Made by a program: the position numbers and the translations under genes. DNA of 64,000 bases, taken from Allosaccharopolyspora coralli (GTDB lineage: Bacteria; Actinomycetota; Actinomycetes; Mycobacteriales; Pseudonocardiaceae). The stretch spans positions 1,364,001-1,428,000 of the forward strand of contig NZ_CP045929.1 in the NCBI RefSeq assembly GCF_009664835.1, given 5' to 3'. The notes beneath the pieces are model-generated. The model was not told the origin of the DNA. It did no database searches and saw only the letters and a program-made list of their open reading frames with translations. Positions 18,383-27,034 of the stretch are shown piece by piece; positions within the stretch are counted from its first letter, which is position 1; each line of letters starts with the position of its first letter.

Positions 18383-21070
18383 CTACTCGCCGCCGCGGAC
18401 GTCGTCCCAGCGTGCGGCGAGTTCCGCCCGGGAGCGGATGCCGAACTTCATGTAGATCCGGGTCAGGTGGTACTGCACTGTCTTGGTCGACAGGAACAGC
18501 TCGTCGGCGACTTCCCTGTTGCTGTGCCCGTTCGAGACGAGTTCGCCCACGGCGCGTTCCTGCGGGGTCAGCGAAAGGTGCGGCGACTCCTCCGCGACCC
18601 CCGACGACCCGGTGCGCACTCCGGCGGCCTTCAGCTCCCGGTCGCACCGCAGCACGTAGGTCTGGGCGCCGAGCCGGGCGTAGAGCTCGCGGGCGGTCGT
18701 CATCACCCCGTCCGCATCCCGTCGTTTCCCCGCCCGGCGCAGCGCCTGCCCGTAGGCGAAGTTGACCCGCGCTCGCTCGTAGGGCAGTGGGAGGTCTTCC
18801 AGCAGCCGCAACGAGTTCTCGAAGCTCTTCCGTGCCGCGTCCAGGTCGCCGCGCGCGGCGAGCAGCCTGCCTCGGGCGTAGCCGAGGCGCGCCTGCCCAG
18901 AGACCTGACCTCGCTCGGCGACGATCGACTCGTGGGTGTCGAGGAACTCCTCGGCGTCCTCGTAGCGGTTCTGCAGGACCAGCGCGTTGGCGTAGACGTC
19001 CGCCCACGGCCAGAACCCCGACTCGGTGATGGTGCCCGCCGCCCACGTCCGCGTCAGCGGCGCAAGCGCTTGCAACACCCCGGAATAGTCGGCGAGAGCC
19101 TCGTTGTAATGCGCCAGGCCGAGGCACGCGGGCACTCGCATGATCGCGTAGTCGTGCGGTCCCGCCGCCCCGGCCCGCAGGCTCCGCTGAGCTTCGTCCC
19201 AGTCACCGCGCAGCGCGTGCACCTGAGTGGCGGTCCAGTGGATGAGCGGAGTGATCAAGGCGTGGCCGGTGCGGTCGGCCAGGTTCAGTCCCCCGTGGAC
19301 GGTCGCCAAGGCGGCGTCCCACTCGCCGCGAGCGAACTGAGCGCGGGCCAGCCACGCTCGTGCCCACAGCGAGATCCGCTCGGAGCCGCCGAGGAACCCG
19401 GTCGGGACCGCGGCCTGCAACTCGACGATGGCGTCGTCGACGCGATCGAGGGCGAGGTTCAGCCACCCGATCGCCATCCCGACGCGCTGTGCCTGCGCGC
19501 CCTGTGGTTTGCGCTCGGCGAGCACGCGGTAGCCGCTCATCGCCTCGACGGGGTGGCCGGAGCCGGCGATGCCGAGACCGCGGATCGCTTCGGCTTCCAG
19601 CGCGATCGTCGAGCCCGAACCGGCGAGTTCGACGGCGCGGTCGGACCAGCGCACCAGGCCGTCGCCGTTGAGCTCGGCGAGGCTGTGCAGCACGTAGCGT
19701 TGGCAGATCTGGGCCGCGACGTCCGGGTTCCGTTCGGGGACCACGAGGTCCCACGCCCGCGACAATCGGCTTACGGCCTCGGCTGAGCGACCGCGCACGA
19801 TCGCCAGGTAGCCCAGAACCGCACCCTGCAACGGAGTTTCCCGCAGGCTCGCCACCTCTGCGGTGTACGTGGCGGCGCGCGAGATGTCGCCCGCGCCGAC
19901 GAACGCGTCGACCCCGCGCAGGAGTCGTTCGTCCCGTCCCTGGTCCTCGGTGGACAGGCGACTGGCTTTGATGAGCAGTTCCGCGGTCACCGCCCACTCC
20001 CCGGCGGCGGAGCGTTCTCCTGCCAGGGCGTCGAGGCGGTCTGCCAGTGAGGGATCGGGAAGTAGCGTCGCCCCGATCTCGTGGTCCAGCCGCCGCACCG
20101 GATCGGTCACGATCGTGGCCGCCCGCCGATGCGCGGAGGTGCGTTCGGCCACGCCGAGCGACGCCACGACGGCAGCCTCCGTCATCGGGCCGGGGAGTGC
20201 GAGGAGTGCGGCTCCGCGTCGCGTCGTCTGGGTGAGCAGGCCGGTGGCCGTCGCTTGATCCGTCGCCGGCAACGGCTCGTCCAGCTCCGCGAGTGCGACC
20301 GCCTCCGCCAGGCTCGCGGGGCCGCCCAGGACGGCGACGGCCTTGACCAGCTGCCGTGCCGACTCGGAGCAGGACTCCATCCGCCGCGCGGTGTCCGCGC
20401 GCACGGCGGCGGTCGGGGGCAGTGCGGTGTCCGGCTCGGACCAAGTCTCCGCCGGGGTTTCGGTGAGCAGTGCGACGAGGTGCCCGGCGATCCCTCCGGT
20501 GTGCGCGCGGAGGTGTTCCGCACGGGGCGGAGCAAGGGTGACGCCGTGGTCGGCGGCCAGGTCGATCACGGCCGAGGAGGGCAGCGGCTCGATCGCGAGT
20601 GTGGTGTCGGCGGTCCTCGCGACGAGCTCGTCCATGCTCGGGTCGGAACCCGAATCCGGTCGTCCCGCGAACAGGAGGAGCATCCTCGAACGCGGGTGGT
20701 GCCGTGCGCACGACGAGAACGCGCGCACCGTGTCCGGGTCGCACCAGTGAGCGTCGTCGACGACGCACACGGCGACCTGCGACTCGGCCAGCGCGTCACC
20801 GGCGCGGAGCGGGTCCACCGTCGCCTCGGGCGGAAGCCGTCCGAGCAGCTGCTCCAACACCCCGAACGGCCGCTCGGTTTCCCAGGGCACAGCCCTGGCC
20901 CGCCGCACGGGCGTGTCGGTGAGTCCGGCAAGGAAATGCGTCAGCAGGGCCGTTTTGCCGACACCGGCAGGACCGGTCAGCTGCGCGACGGTGGCGCCGT
21001 CGGTCTCCGTCTCGTCCAGCAGACGGCGCAGCGTCGCGAGCTCCGTGACCCGGCCCACCAACCGATGCAT
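18383..21070 (-). CDS. LAL-type LuxR family ATP-binding regulator (ben cluster)
   Basis: An 895-residue regulator. An N-terminal AAA/STAND ATPase has Walker A GPAGVGKTA (33-41) and Walker B VCVVDDAHW (about 117-125). A long helical TPR-like middle follows. The C-terminal LuxR helix-turn-helix begins LTPQERAVGELVSNGHSNRE and includes KTVQYHLTRIYMKF. LAL proteins usually activate transcription after binding ATP and an inducer. It starts only 27 bases after the benC-FCD-benD stop on the same strand, so it is probably the last gene of the ben operon and a candidate activator of it. Its inducer is unknown; benzoate or cis,cis-muconate are the obvious options. Confidence 0.9.
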   Translation of the reverse strand: MHRLVGRVTELATLRRLLDETETDGATVAQLTGPAGVGKTALLTHFLAGLTDTPVRRARAVPWETERPFGVLEQLLGRLPPEATVDPLRAGDALAESQVAVCVVDDAHWCDPDTVRAFSSCARHHPRSRMLLLFAGRPDSGSDPSMDELVARTADTTLAIEPLPSSAVIDLAADHGVTLAPPRAEHLRAHTGGIAGHLVALLTETPAETWSEPDTALPPTAAVRADTARRMESCSESARQLVKAVAVLGGPASLAEAVALAELDEPLPATDQATATGLLTQTTRRGAALLALPGPMTEAAVVASLGVAERTSAHRRAATIVTDPVRRLDHEIGATLLPDPSLADRLDALAGERSAAGEWAVTAELLIKASRLSTEDQGRDERLLRGVDAFVGAGDISRAATYTAEVASLRETPLQGAVLGYLAIVRGRSAEAVSRLSRAWDLVVPERNPDVAAQICQRYVLHSLAELNGDGLVRWSDRAVELAGSGSTIALEAEAIRGLGIAGSGHPVEAMSGYRVLAERKPQGAQAQRVGMAIGWLNLALDRVDDAIVELQAAVPTGFLGGSERISLWARAWLARAQFARGEWDAALATVHGGLNLADRTGHALITPLIHWTATQVHALRGDWDEAQRSLRAGAAGPHDYAIMRVPACLGLAHYNEALADYSGVLQALAPLTRTWAAGTITESGFWPWADVYANALVLQNRYEDAEEFLDTHESIVAERGQVSGQARLGYARGRLLAARGDLDAARKSFENSLRLLEDLPLPYERARVNFAYGQALRRAGKRRDADGVMTTARELYARLGAQTYVLRCDRELKAAGVRTGSSGVAEESPHLSLTPQERAVGELVSNGHSNREVADELFLSTKTVQYHLTRIYMKFGIRSRAELAARWDDVRGGE

Positions 21071-21097
21071 CGGGTCACTGTATCCACGGTGTCCCCG

Positions 21098-23947
21098 TCA
21101 GCCCAGGTCGCCGCCTGCGACCGGCAGGACCGAACCGGTGATGTACGAGGCCTCGTCGGACGCCACGAACGTGATCGCGGCGGCCTGCTCGTCCAATGTT
21201 CCGTAACGCTTCTGGAACGTGGAATCCACGACTTGGTCGTAGGTCTGCTGGAACCAGCCTTCTTCCCGCTCGTCTCGGGCGGGCCCGCGCGGGATCCGCC
21301 GTTCCGGAGCCTCGGTGCCGCCGGGAGCTGTTCCCGCCACCCGGATCCCGTGCGGTGCCGCCTCCATCGCCAGCGCACTGGTGATGGCGTTGACCCCGCC
21401 CTTCGCCGCCGAGTACGGCACCCGGTGGATGCCGCGGGTGGCGTTCGAGGAGACGTTCACGATCGTGCCGCCGCCCGCTTCGATCATCGCGGGAAGCACC
21501 GCCCGGCTGCACCACAGGGTGGGCATCAGCGACCGGGTGATCTCGGCCTGGATCTCGTCGTCGCCGAACTCCTCGAACGGCTTGAACGCGATCGCACCGC
21601 CGACGTTGTTGATGAGCACGTCGATCCGGCCGAAACGTTCCAGCGTGTTCTCGACGGTCTTCGTCGCACCCGACCACGTCTCGAGGTCGGCGAGCACCGG
21701 AGCGGCCCGAGTGCCTGCGGCGCAGAGCAACGATGCCTCGTCCTCGATCATCTCGGCGCGGTCGACCAGGGCCACCGTGCCGCCCTCGGCGGCGACCCGG
21801 CGCGCCACGGCCTGCCCGATCCCTTGCGCCGCACCGGTGACCACGACGACCTTGCCCTCGAACCGGCCGGGGTAGTAGCGATCCGGCAGTACTTGGGCAC
21901 GGGTGTCGTCCATGGCGCGCCGCATCGTCCGCTTGGAGCGCTCCGCGTGCTCGACGACCAGCGTGCGGGCCCGCTCGCGGTCGCCGGACTCGAAGGCCTC
22001 GACGATGTCCAGGTGGTCCTGGGCGACCGACGGGTCACACCAGGTGGCGTGGCGCAGGACCTCCTGCATGCGGCCCTTCACCCCGAGGTTCTGGTACGCC
22101 TGCAGCAGGTGATCGTTGCCGGTCAGGGTGAACAGGTAGTCGTGGAACGCCGCGTTCGTCTCGGTGTACGCGGCGGCGTCGGTGAACCGGTCCCCCTCGA
22201 CGTACGGCACGGTCGACTCGGCGAGCAGCCGGTACCCCGCCAGGTCCTGCGAGGACAGCCTGCCGATGGTCAACTCCAGCGCGCCGAGTTCCAACGCTTC
22301 CCGCGCTTCGAAGATCGCGTCGGAATGGTGCACCGACGGGTGCTCCTCGCCGATGACGTACCCGCCCCCGTTGTGCTGCCCGGCAGCGCCGACCGCCACG
22401 GTCGGTGTGGAGGGTTGTGCCGGCGTGGAGGCCGGAACCGGAGTGGGGGACTGGGCGGGACGCCGAACCAACGGCTCGATCTCGGCATCGGGGAGGATCT
22501 GTTGGCCCGCGACGGATCGCGCCCCCGGAGCGGGCAGCAGGCCCTCTCCCGTGCCGACATCGGCGGTCGGGCCGTCGCCGCTGGCACGGGTGATCGGTTG
22601 ACCGGCGATGGCGCGTGCGGTGGCGGCCTCGCGTTCGGTGGACGGCGCGCCGTTGGCCGCGTGCAGCGGCTGAACGTCCGCACGCGGTGAGACGACCTGC
22701 CCGGCGATCGATCTGGCTTGCGGCACCGGTGTCGGCACCTCCTCGGTCGGCACTGCGTCCGTTTCGTCGGTGGTCAGCGTCGCCGGGGTGTCCGGCACAG
22801 CGGGTTCGACGGGAGCGGGGTCTTCGGGAACAGCGGGTTCGGGTTCCGGCGGCGCCGGGACGGCTGCCACCTCGGGTTGCGGCTCGGCCGGAGCGGAGGC
22901 GTCCGCCTGGGCCGACGGAGCCCCCGAGTCGGCTGCGGTACCGGACAGCGCGAACTTCTCGTAGTAGAAGCCGACCGGTTCGATGCCCTCGGTGGAGAAG
23001 TGCTCCCGCACCGCCTCGACCATCGGCGGCGGACCGCACAGGTACACGTCCACGTCGCCGTCGTAGACCTGCTCTGCCCGCAGCAGGCTGGTCACGAATC
23101 CCTTGTTCGCGGCCGAGCTCTGCGGGTCGGCGACGCAGTGCTCCCACCCGACCGCGCCGATCTCGCTGGTGAGTCCGTCCACGGTGTCGAGTTCGACGAG
23201 GTCTTCGTCGGTGCTCACGCCGTAGAGGACGTGCACCGGCCGGGTGGTGTTGTCGGCGCGCAGCTTCCGCAGGATCGACATGATCGGCGCCAACCCGGTC
23301 CCGCCAGCGACCAGCAGCGCCGGACGCTCGGTCTCGCGCAGGAAGAAGCTGCCGTGCGGCCCGGTGAACGAGATCTCGTCGCCCACCCGGGCGCGCTCGG
23401 TCAGGTACGTCGACATCACCCCGCCGGGGCTCAACTTCACGAGGAACGTCAACGTGTGCTCGTCCGGCGCGTTGCTGAACGAGTACGAGCGGGACTCGTC
23501 GGTGCCCGGCACCGCGATGTTGACGTACTGGCCCGGCAGGTAGGCGAGTTCGTCGCGGTTCGGGATCTCGATCCCGACCGAGTACGTCGTCGACGACAGC
23601 CGGGTCACGTGCGCCAACGTCCCGGTGTAGGTGGTCGGCTGAGTCTTGGCGACCGCCGACGTGCTGGCGATCCGGAGCACGAGGTCCGACTTCGGCGTCA
23701 TGCTGCACGGCAGGACGTACCCACGCTGCGCCTCGTCGTCGGCCAGCGCGTCGTCGATGTAGTCGCCGCCCCAGAAGTTCCCCGATTCGCAGAACGCCTT
23801 GCACGTTCCGCACGCACCGTCCCGGCAGTCCAACGGGATGTTGATCCGGGACCGGTACGAGGCGTCGGCGACCGTCTGGTCGTCCTCACAGGAAATGAAA
23901 CGGGTGACGCCGTCCTCGAACGCGAGCGCCACTTGGTGCTGGCTCAT
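21098..23947 (-). CDS. benC-benD: Fusion: benzoate dioxygenase reductase (BenC) - FCD domain - benzoate diol dehydrogenase (BenD)
   Basis: One uninterrupted 949-residue frame contains three functional parts. Residues 1-335 are BenC: a 2Fe-2S ferredoxin domain with C41, C46, C49 and C81, a flavin domain with RSYSFSN, and a nucleotide domain with VAGGTGLAPIM and YLCGPPPMV; it passes NADH electrons to BenAB. Residues 336-540 are a Pro/Ala/Glu-rich linker with three ARSIAGQ-like repeats. Residues 541-685 match the GntR-family FCD ligand-binding domain (ETNAAFHDYLF, H602; H645; H667) but have no winged helix. Residues 690-949 are an SDR dehydrogenase, TGAAQGIG near 704 and YSAAKG with Y845/K849, the expected BenD. 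BenD converts the cis-diol to catechol. The gene follows benB by 22 bases. BenC and BenD are normally separate proteins. Confidence 0.93.
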   Translation of the reverse strand: MSQHQVALAFEDGVTRFISCEDDQTVADASYRSRINIPLDCRDGACGTCKAFCESGNFWGGDYIDDALADDEAQRGYVLPCSMTPKSDLVLRIASTSAVAKTQPTTYTGTLAHVTRLSSTTYSVGIEIPNRDELAYLPGQYVNIAVPGTDESRSYSFSNAPDEHTLTFLVKLSPGGVMSTYLTERARVGDEISFTGPHGSFFLRETERPALLVAGGTGLAPIMSILRKLRADNTTRPVHVLYGVSTDEDLVELDTVDGLTSEIGAVGWEHCVADPQSSAANKGFVTSLLRAEQVYDGDVDVYLCGPPPMVEAVREHFSTEGIEPVGFYYEKFALSGTAADSGAPSAQADASAPAEPQPEVAAVPAPPEPEPAVPEDPAPVEPAVPDTPATLTTDETDAVPTEEVPTPVPQARSIAGQVVSPRADVQPLHAANGAPSTEREAATARAIAGQPITRASGDGPTADVGTGEGLLPAPGARSVAGQQILPDAEIEPLVRRPAQSPTPVPASTPAQPSTPTVAVGAAGQHNGGGYVIGEEHPSVHHSDAIFEAREALELGALELTIGRLSSQDLAGYRLLAESTVPYVEGDRFTDAAAYTETNAAFHDYLFTLTGNDHLLQAYQNLGVKGRMQEVLRHATWCDPSVAQDHLDIVEAFESGDRERARTLVVEHAERSKRTMRRAMDDTRAQVLPDRYYPGRFEGKVVVVTGAAQGIGQAVARRVAAEGGTVALVDRAEMIEDEASLLCAAGTRAAPVLADLETWSGATKTVENTLERFGRIDVLINNVGGAIAFKPFEEFGDDEIQAEITRSLMPTLWCSRAVLPAMIEAGGGTIVNVSSNATRGIHRVPYSAAKGGVNAITSALAMEAAPHGIRVAGTAPGGTEAPERRIPRGPARDEREEGWFQQTYDQVVDSTFQKRYGTLDEQAAAITFVASDEASYITGSVLPVAGGDLG

Positions 23948-23969
23948 GCTCCGGCTCCTCGCGGTCGCC

Positions 23970-24533
23970 TCAGAAGTGGTAGATGTCCACGACGTGGTGG
24001 ATGTAGTCGTTCTTCAACACCACCGTCTTGCGGCGAATCAGCGGGGACTCGCCGGAGAAGTCGATCGTGTAGAAGGACGTGCCGTAGTAGGTGTCGACGG
24101 TCTTGTACCGGAAGTACATCGTGTGCCAGTTGAACCGGATGTCGACGAGATCACCGCGGCGTTCGATGACCTCCACGTTGTTGATGTTGTGGCTGGTCCG
24201 CGGTTCGGGGATCGAGGTGGCCGCCGAACGCTCCGTGCGGATCCGGAAGACCCGGTCCTCGAGGCCGCCCTTGTTGGGGTAGTAGATCAGTGAGATCTCG
24301 GTCTGCGGGTCCTCGGAGAGCAGGTCGTCGTCGCGCCACGACGGCATCCAGTAGACGACGTCGTCGGCGTAGCACTCGAGCCACTTCTCGAACTCACGGT
24401 CGTCGAGGTAGCGCGCTTCCCGGTAGAGGAACTGTTCGATGTCGTGCTGGGTGATCTCGGTTCCCGCCGGCGTCGCGGCGGTCCGCGGTGCCGTCGAGTT
24501 CGGGGTTTCGGAGTTCTGGGTCGCGGTCGTCAC
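23970..24533 (-). CDS. benB: Benzoate 1,2-dioxygenase small (beta) subunit
   Basis: The 187-residue protein has the cone-like fold of ring-hydroxylating dioxygenase beta subunits, seen in ITQHDIEQFLYREARYLDDR near the N-terminus, WLECYADDVVYWMP, and the C-terminal FYTIDFSG...LKNDYIHHVVDIYHF. It forms the alpha3beta3 oxygenase with BenA. The GTG at 24533 has GAGGAG upstream and follows the benA stop by 11 bases; a frame open further upstream overlaps benA and is not used. Substrate assignment to benzoate (or a toluate) rests on its neighbours. Confidence 0.93.
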   Translation of the reverse strand: MTTATQNSETPNSTAPRTAATPAGTEITQHDIEQFLYREARYLDDREFEKWLECYADDVVYWMPSWRDDDLLSEDPQTEISLIYYPNKGGLEDRVFRIRTERSAATSIPEPRTSHNINNVEVIERRGDLVDIRFNWHTMYFRYKTVDTYYGTSFYTIDFSGESPLIRRKTVVLKNDYIHHVVDIYHF

Positions 24534-24544
24534 GGCAATGCTCC

Positions 24545-25918
24545 TCAGCGGGTGGGGTTCGTCTGCTCGGCTTCGTCCTTCTGCAGGGCGCTCTGCAGCG
24601 TGTCCTGCCAGTAGCCGTGCTGCACCGCGAACAGGCCCTCGTCCTCGTTCTTCTGGCCTGCGGAGATGACGCCGTGCATGCCGAGGGTCTCGGCGACCTC
24701 GTCCGGTCCGTTGAGCCAGTGCTCGGCGCCGCGGCTCATGTCGTTCCACGGTGCGGCGGTGGCCTGGAACGTCTGCTGGCAGGCGCGGAACTCCTCCAGG
24801 TCGTCCGGGGTGGCCATACCGGAGGCGTTGAAGAAGTCCTCGTACTGCCGGATGCGCCAGGCCCGCGACTGGGCGCTCTCACCCTTCGGCGCGATGCAGT
24901 AGATCGTGACCTCGGTCTTGTCCGGTGCGATCGGGCGGAAGTGGCGGATCTGGGTGGAGAACTGGTCCATCAGGTACACGTTCGGGTACAGGCAGAGGTT
25001 CCGGGAGCCCTTGACCATGAACTCGCCCTTGGCGTCGCCGAACTTCTCCTTGAGCGCGTCCAGGTTGTCCCACAGTGGACGATCCTGGGGGTTGCCCGCC
25101 CACGTCCACAGGCACAGGTGGCCGTTGGGGTAGGACCAGTAGCCGCCACCGGACTTGCCCCAGCTGCCCGCGTCGAGGGTCTTGGTCTGGTTCTTCGACT
25201 CGCCGGTGTCCCGTCGCGAGGTCGTCGCGGCGTAGTTCCAGTGCGTCGCGGTGACGTGGTAGCCGTCGGCACCGTTCTCGGCCTGGACCTTCCAGTTGCC
25301 GTCGAAGGTGTAGGTGGACGCGCCCTTGAGCACCTCCAGCCCGTCGGGGGACTGGTCCACGAGCATGTCGATGACCTTCGTGGTGTCGCCCAGGTGGTCG
25401 GCGAGGTCCTTGACGTCGGGGTTCAGGCTGCCGAACAGGAACCCGCGGTAGGAGTCGAACTTCGCGACCTTGGTGAGGTCGTGCGACCCGTCGTTGTCGA
25501 AGGTCTCCGGGTAGCCGGCGCCGTCCGGGTCCTTGACCTTGAGCAGCTTGCCGTCGTTGCGGTAGGTCCAGCCGTGGAACGGGCACGTCAGCGTCGTCCG
25601 GTTGTCGGTCTTGCGCCTGCAGACCATCGCGCCGCGGTGCGCGCAGGCGTTGATCATGCAGTGCAGCTGGCCCTGCTTGTCCCGGGTGATCACGATCGGC
25701 TGACGGCCGATGTAGGTGGTGAAGTAGTCGCCGGGATGGGCCACCTGGCTCTCGTGGGCGAGGTAGATCCAGTTGCCCTCGAAGATGTGCTTCATCTCCA
25801 GCTCGAAGAGTTCCTCGTCGGTGAAGATGGTGCGCTTGGCCTTGTGCACACCCGCGTCGGCGTCGTCGACCACGGCGTCGGACAGCACGGACGTCAGGTG
25901 CTGAAGCGTGTCGGTCAT
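24545..25918 (-). CDS. benA: Benzoate 1,2-dioxygenase large (alpha) subunit
   Basis: A 457-residue Rieske oxygenase subunit that adds O2 to benzoate to give the 1,2-cis-diol. Rieske ligands are C92 and H94 (CAHRG) and C112 and H115 (CPFHGW). The mononuclear iron site is [13 protein letters not shown] with H221 and H226 and the bridging D218. The length and the ICRRKTDNR-type context fit BenA/XylX rather than a phthalate oxygenase. It is the first gene of a minus-strand operon benA-benB-(benC-FCD-benD)-LAL and diverges from the lysR-cat operon across about 210 bases, where candidate regulator sites lie. Confidence 0.94.
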   Translation of the reverse strand: MTDTLQHLTSVLSDAVVDDADAGVHKAKRTIFTDEELFELEMKHIFEGNWIYLAHESQVAHPGDYFTTYIGRQPIVITRDKQGQLHCMINACAHRGAMVCRRKTDNRTTLTCPFHGWTYRNDGKLLKVKDPDGAGYPETFDNDGSHDLTKVAKFDSYRGFLFGSLNPDVKDLADHLGDTTKVIDMLVDQSPDGLEVLKGASTYTFDGNWKVQAENGADGYHVTATHWNYAATTSRRDTGESKNQTKTLDAGSWGKSGGGYWSYPNGHLCLWTWAGNPQDRPLWDNLDALKEKFGDAKGEFMVKGSRNLCLYPNVYLMDQFSTQIRHFRPIAPDKTEVTIYCIAPKGESAQSRAWRIRQYEDFFNASGMATPDDLEEFRACQQTFQATAAPWNDMSRGAEHWLNGPDEVAETLGMHGVISAGQKNEDEGLFAVQHGYWQDTLQSALQKDEAEQTNPTR

Positions 25919-26034
25919 GTGTCCTCCCGGTTACGAGCGGCGGTCTGTCGAACGACTATGACGACACGTGTGCGCAGTCACATTGGGCAAATGCCTAGGA
26001 CTGACCCAGGGGGTGATCCATCATTATGGTCGAT

Positions 26035-26050
26035 CAATCATGCATGAATG
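26035..26050. promoter_or_regulatory. Palindromic operator candidate between ben and cat operons
   Basis: CAATCATGCATGAATG is a 16-base inverted repeat with one mismatched pair around the perfect core TCATGCATGA (26038-26047). It lies 117 bases upstream of benA and 79 bases upstream of the lysR ATG, in the AT-richest part of the divergent region. It could bind the LysR-type regulator; the family's T-N11-A pattern is compatible but weak evidence. Confidence 0.4.
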
Positions 26051-26128
26051 AGACCTTGCGTTGCCCCAATACTCGTACATACCGTCAATGAATCGAAGCG
26101 GAACCGCGGCGGCGTCGAAGGGGGCGAC

Positions 26129-27034
26129 ATGGAGCTCAGGCACCTGCGCTACTTCGCCGCGGTCGCCGAGACCCGGCACTTCCGGCTCGCCGCCGAACGC
26201 CTGCACATCGCCCAGCCGGCGTTGTCGCACTCGATCCGGCAACTCGAACGCGAGCTCGGCGTCACCCTGCTCGCCCGTACGACGAGACAGGTCAGCCTCA
26301 CCCCCGCGGGGGAACTGCTGTATCGGGACGCGCTGCGGGTCCTCGACTCGGTCGAAGACAGCGTCCGTGGAGTTCGCCGAATGGTGGACGGCCGCCAAGG
26401 CCTGATCCGGATCGGGTTCACCGGGACTGCCGCTTACAGCCAGTTGCCGATGATCGCGCGAGTGCTCAACGAGCAGCTACCGGAGGTGGCGCTGGAGATC
26501 CACGCGGACCTGCTCACCCCCGCCCAGGTGGAGTCGTTGTCCTCGGCCCGGCTGGATCTGGGTGTGCTGCGTCCGCCGGTGGAGGGCGAGGACCTGACGA
26601 TGCGCACGATCACCAGCGAAGCCCTGGTGCTCGCGATGCCCGCCGACCATCGGCTCGTGGAACAGCCGGACGTGGTGATGGCGGACCTGCGCACCGAGGA
26701 CTGGGTCCTCTACACGGACTCGCACTCGGCGATGAACGACGCCATGACGCGCGCGTGCCGCACGGCAGGCTTCGCGCCCCGGCACCGCCACACGGCGCCG
26801 TCCACCGGCGTGCTGCTCGCGTTGGTTTCCGCAGGTCTCGGCGTCACACTGGTGCCGGAGTCCGTCCGCAACGCCCCACCGAGCGGCGTGGTCTTCCGGA
26901 ACCTGCCCGACGCCGATTCCATCGACCTGGCGCTGGCGTGGCGGCGCGACGACGACTCGCCGCTGGTCGCGCACGTGCTGAAGACACTCGAATCCAGTGG
27001 ACTGTTCGACGAGAACCCGGAGACCGGCCGATGA
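26129..27034 (+). CDS. LysR family regulator of catechol degradation (CatR/BenM-like)
   Basis: The N-terminal winged helix-turn-helix MELRHLRYFAAVAETRHFRL is the near-invariant start of CatR/BenM/ClcR-type LysR proteins, and the 301-residue length fits. The effector domain (about 90-300) would bind cis,cis-muconate or benzoate by analogy. ATG 26129 has GGGGG at good spacing. The stop overlaps the catB start as ATGA, so the regulator is co-transcribed with the genes it presumably controls, and it diverges from benA. Two regulators of different families (this and the LAL protein) therefore serve one pathway. Confidence 0.9.
   Translation: MELRHLRYFAAVAETRHFRLAAERLHIAQPALSHSIRQLERELGVTLLARTTRQVSLTPAGELLYRDALRVLDSVEDSVRGVRRMVDGRQGLIRIGFTGTAAYSQLPMIARVLNEQLPEVALEIHADLLTPAQVESLSSARLDLGVLRPPVEGEDLTMRTITSEALVLAMPADHRLVEQPDVVMADLRTEDWVLYTDSHSAMNDAMTRACRTAGFAPRHRHTAPSTGVLLALVSAGLGVTLVPESVRNAPPSGVVFRNLPDADSIDLALAWRRDDDSPLVAHVLKTLESSGLFDENPETGR

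Noticed and set aside
18152-19786. Plus-strand frame antisense to the LAL regulator
   Set aside because: Composition typical of antisense shadow in high-GC DNA; LAL motifs on the other strand are clear.
22718-24133. Plus-strand frame antisense to benC-benD
   Set aside because: No homology; opposite strand holds well-defined BenC cysteines and nucleotide motifs.
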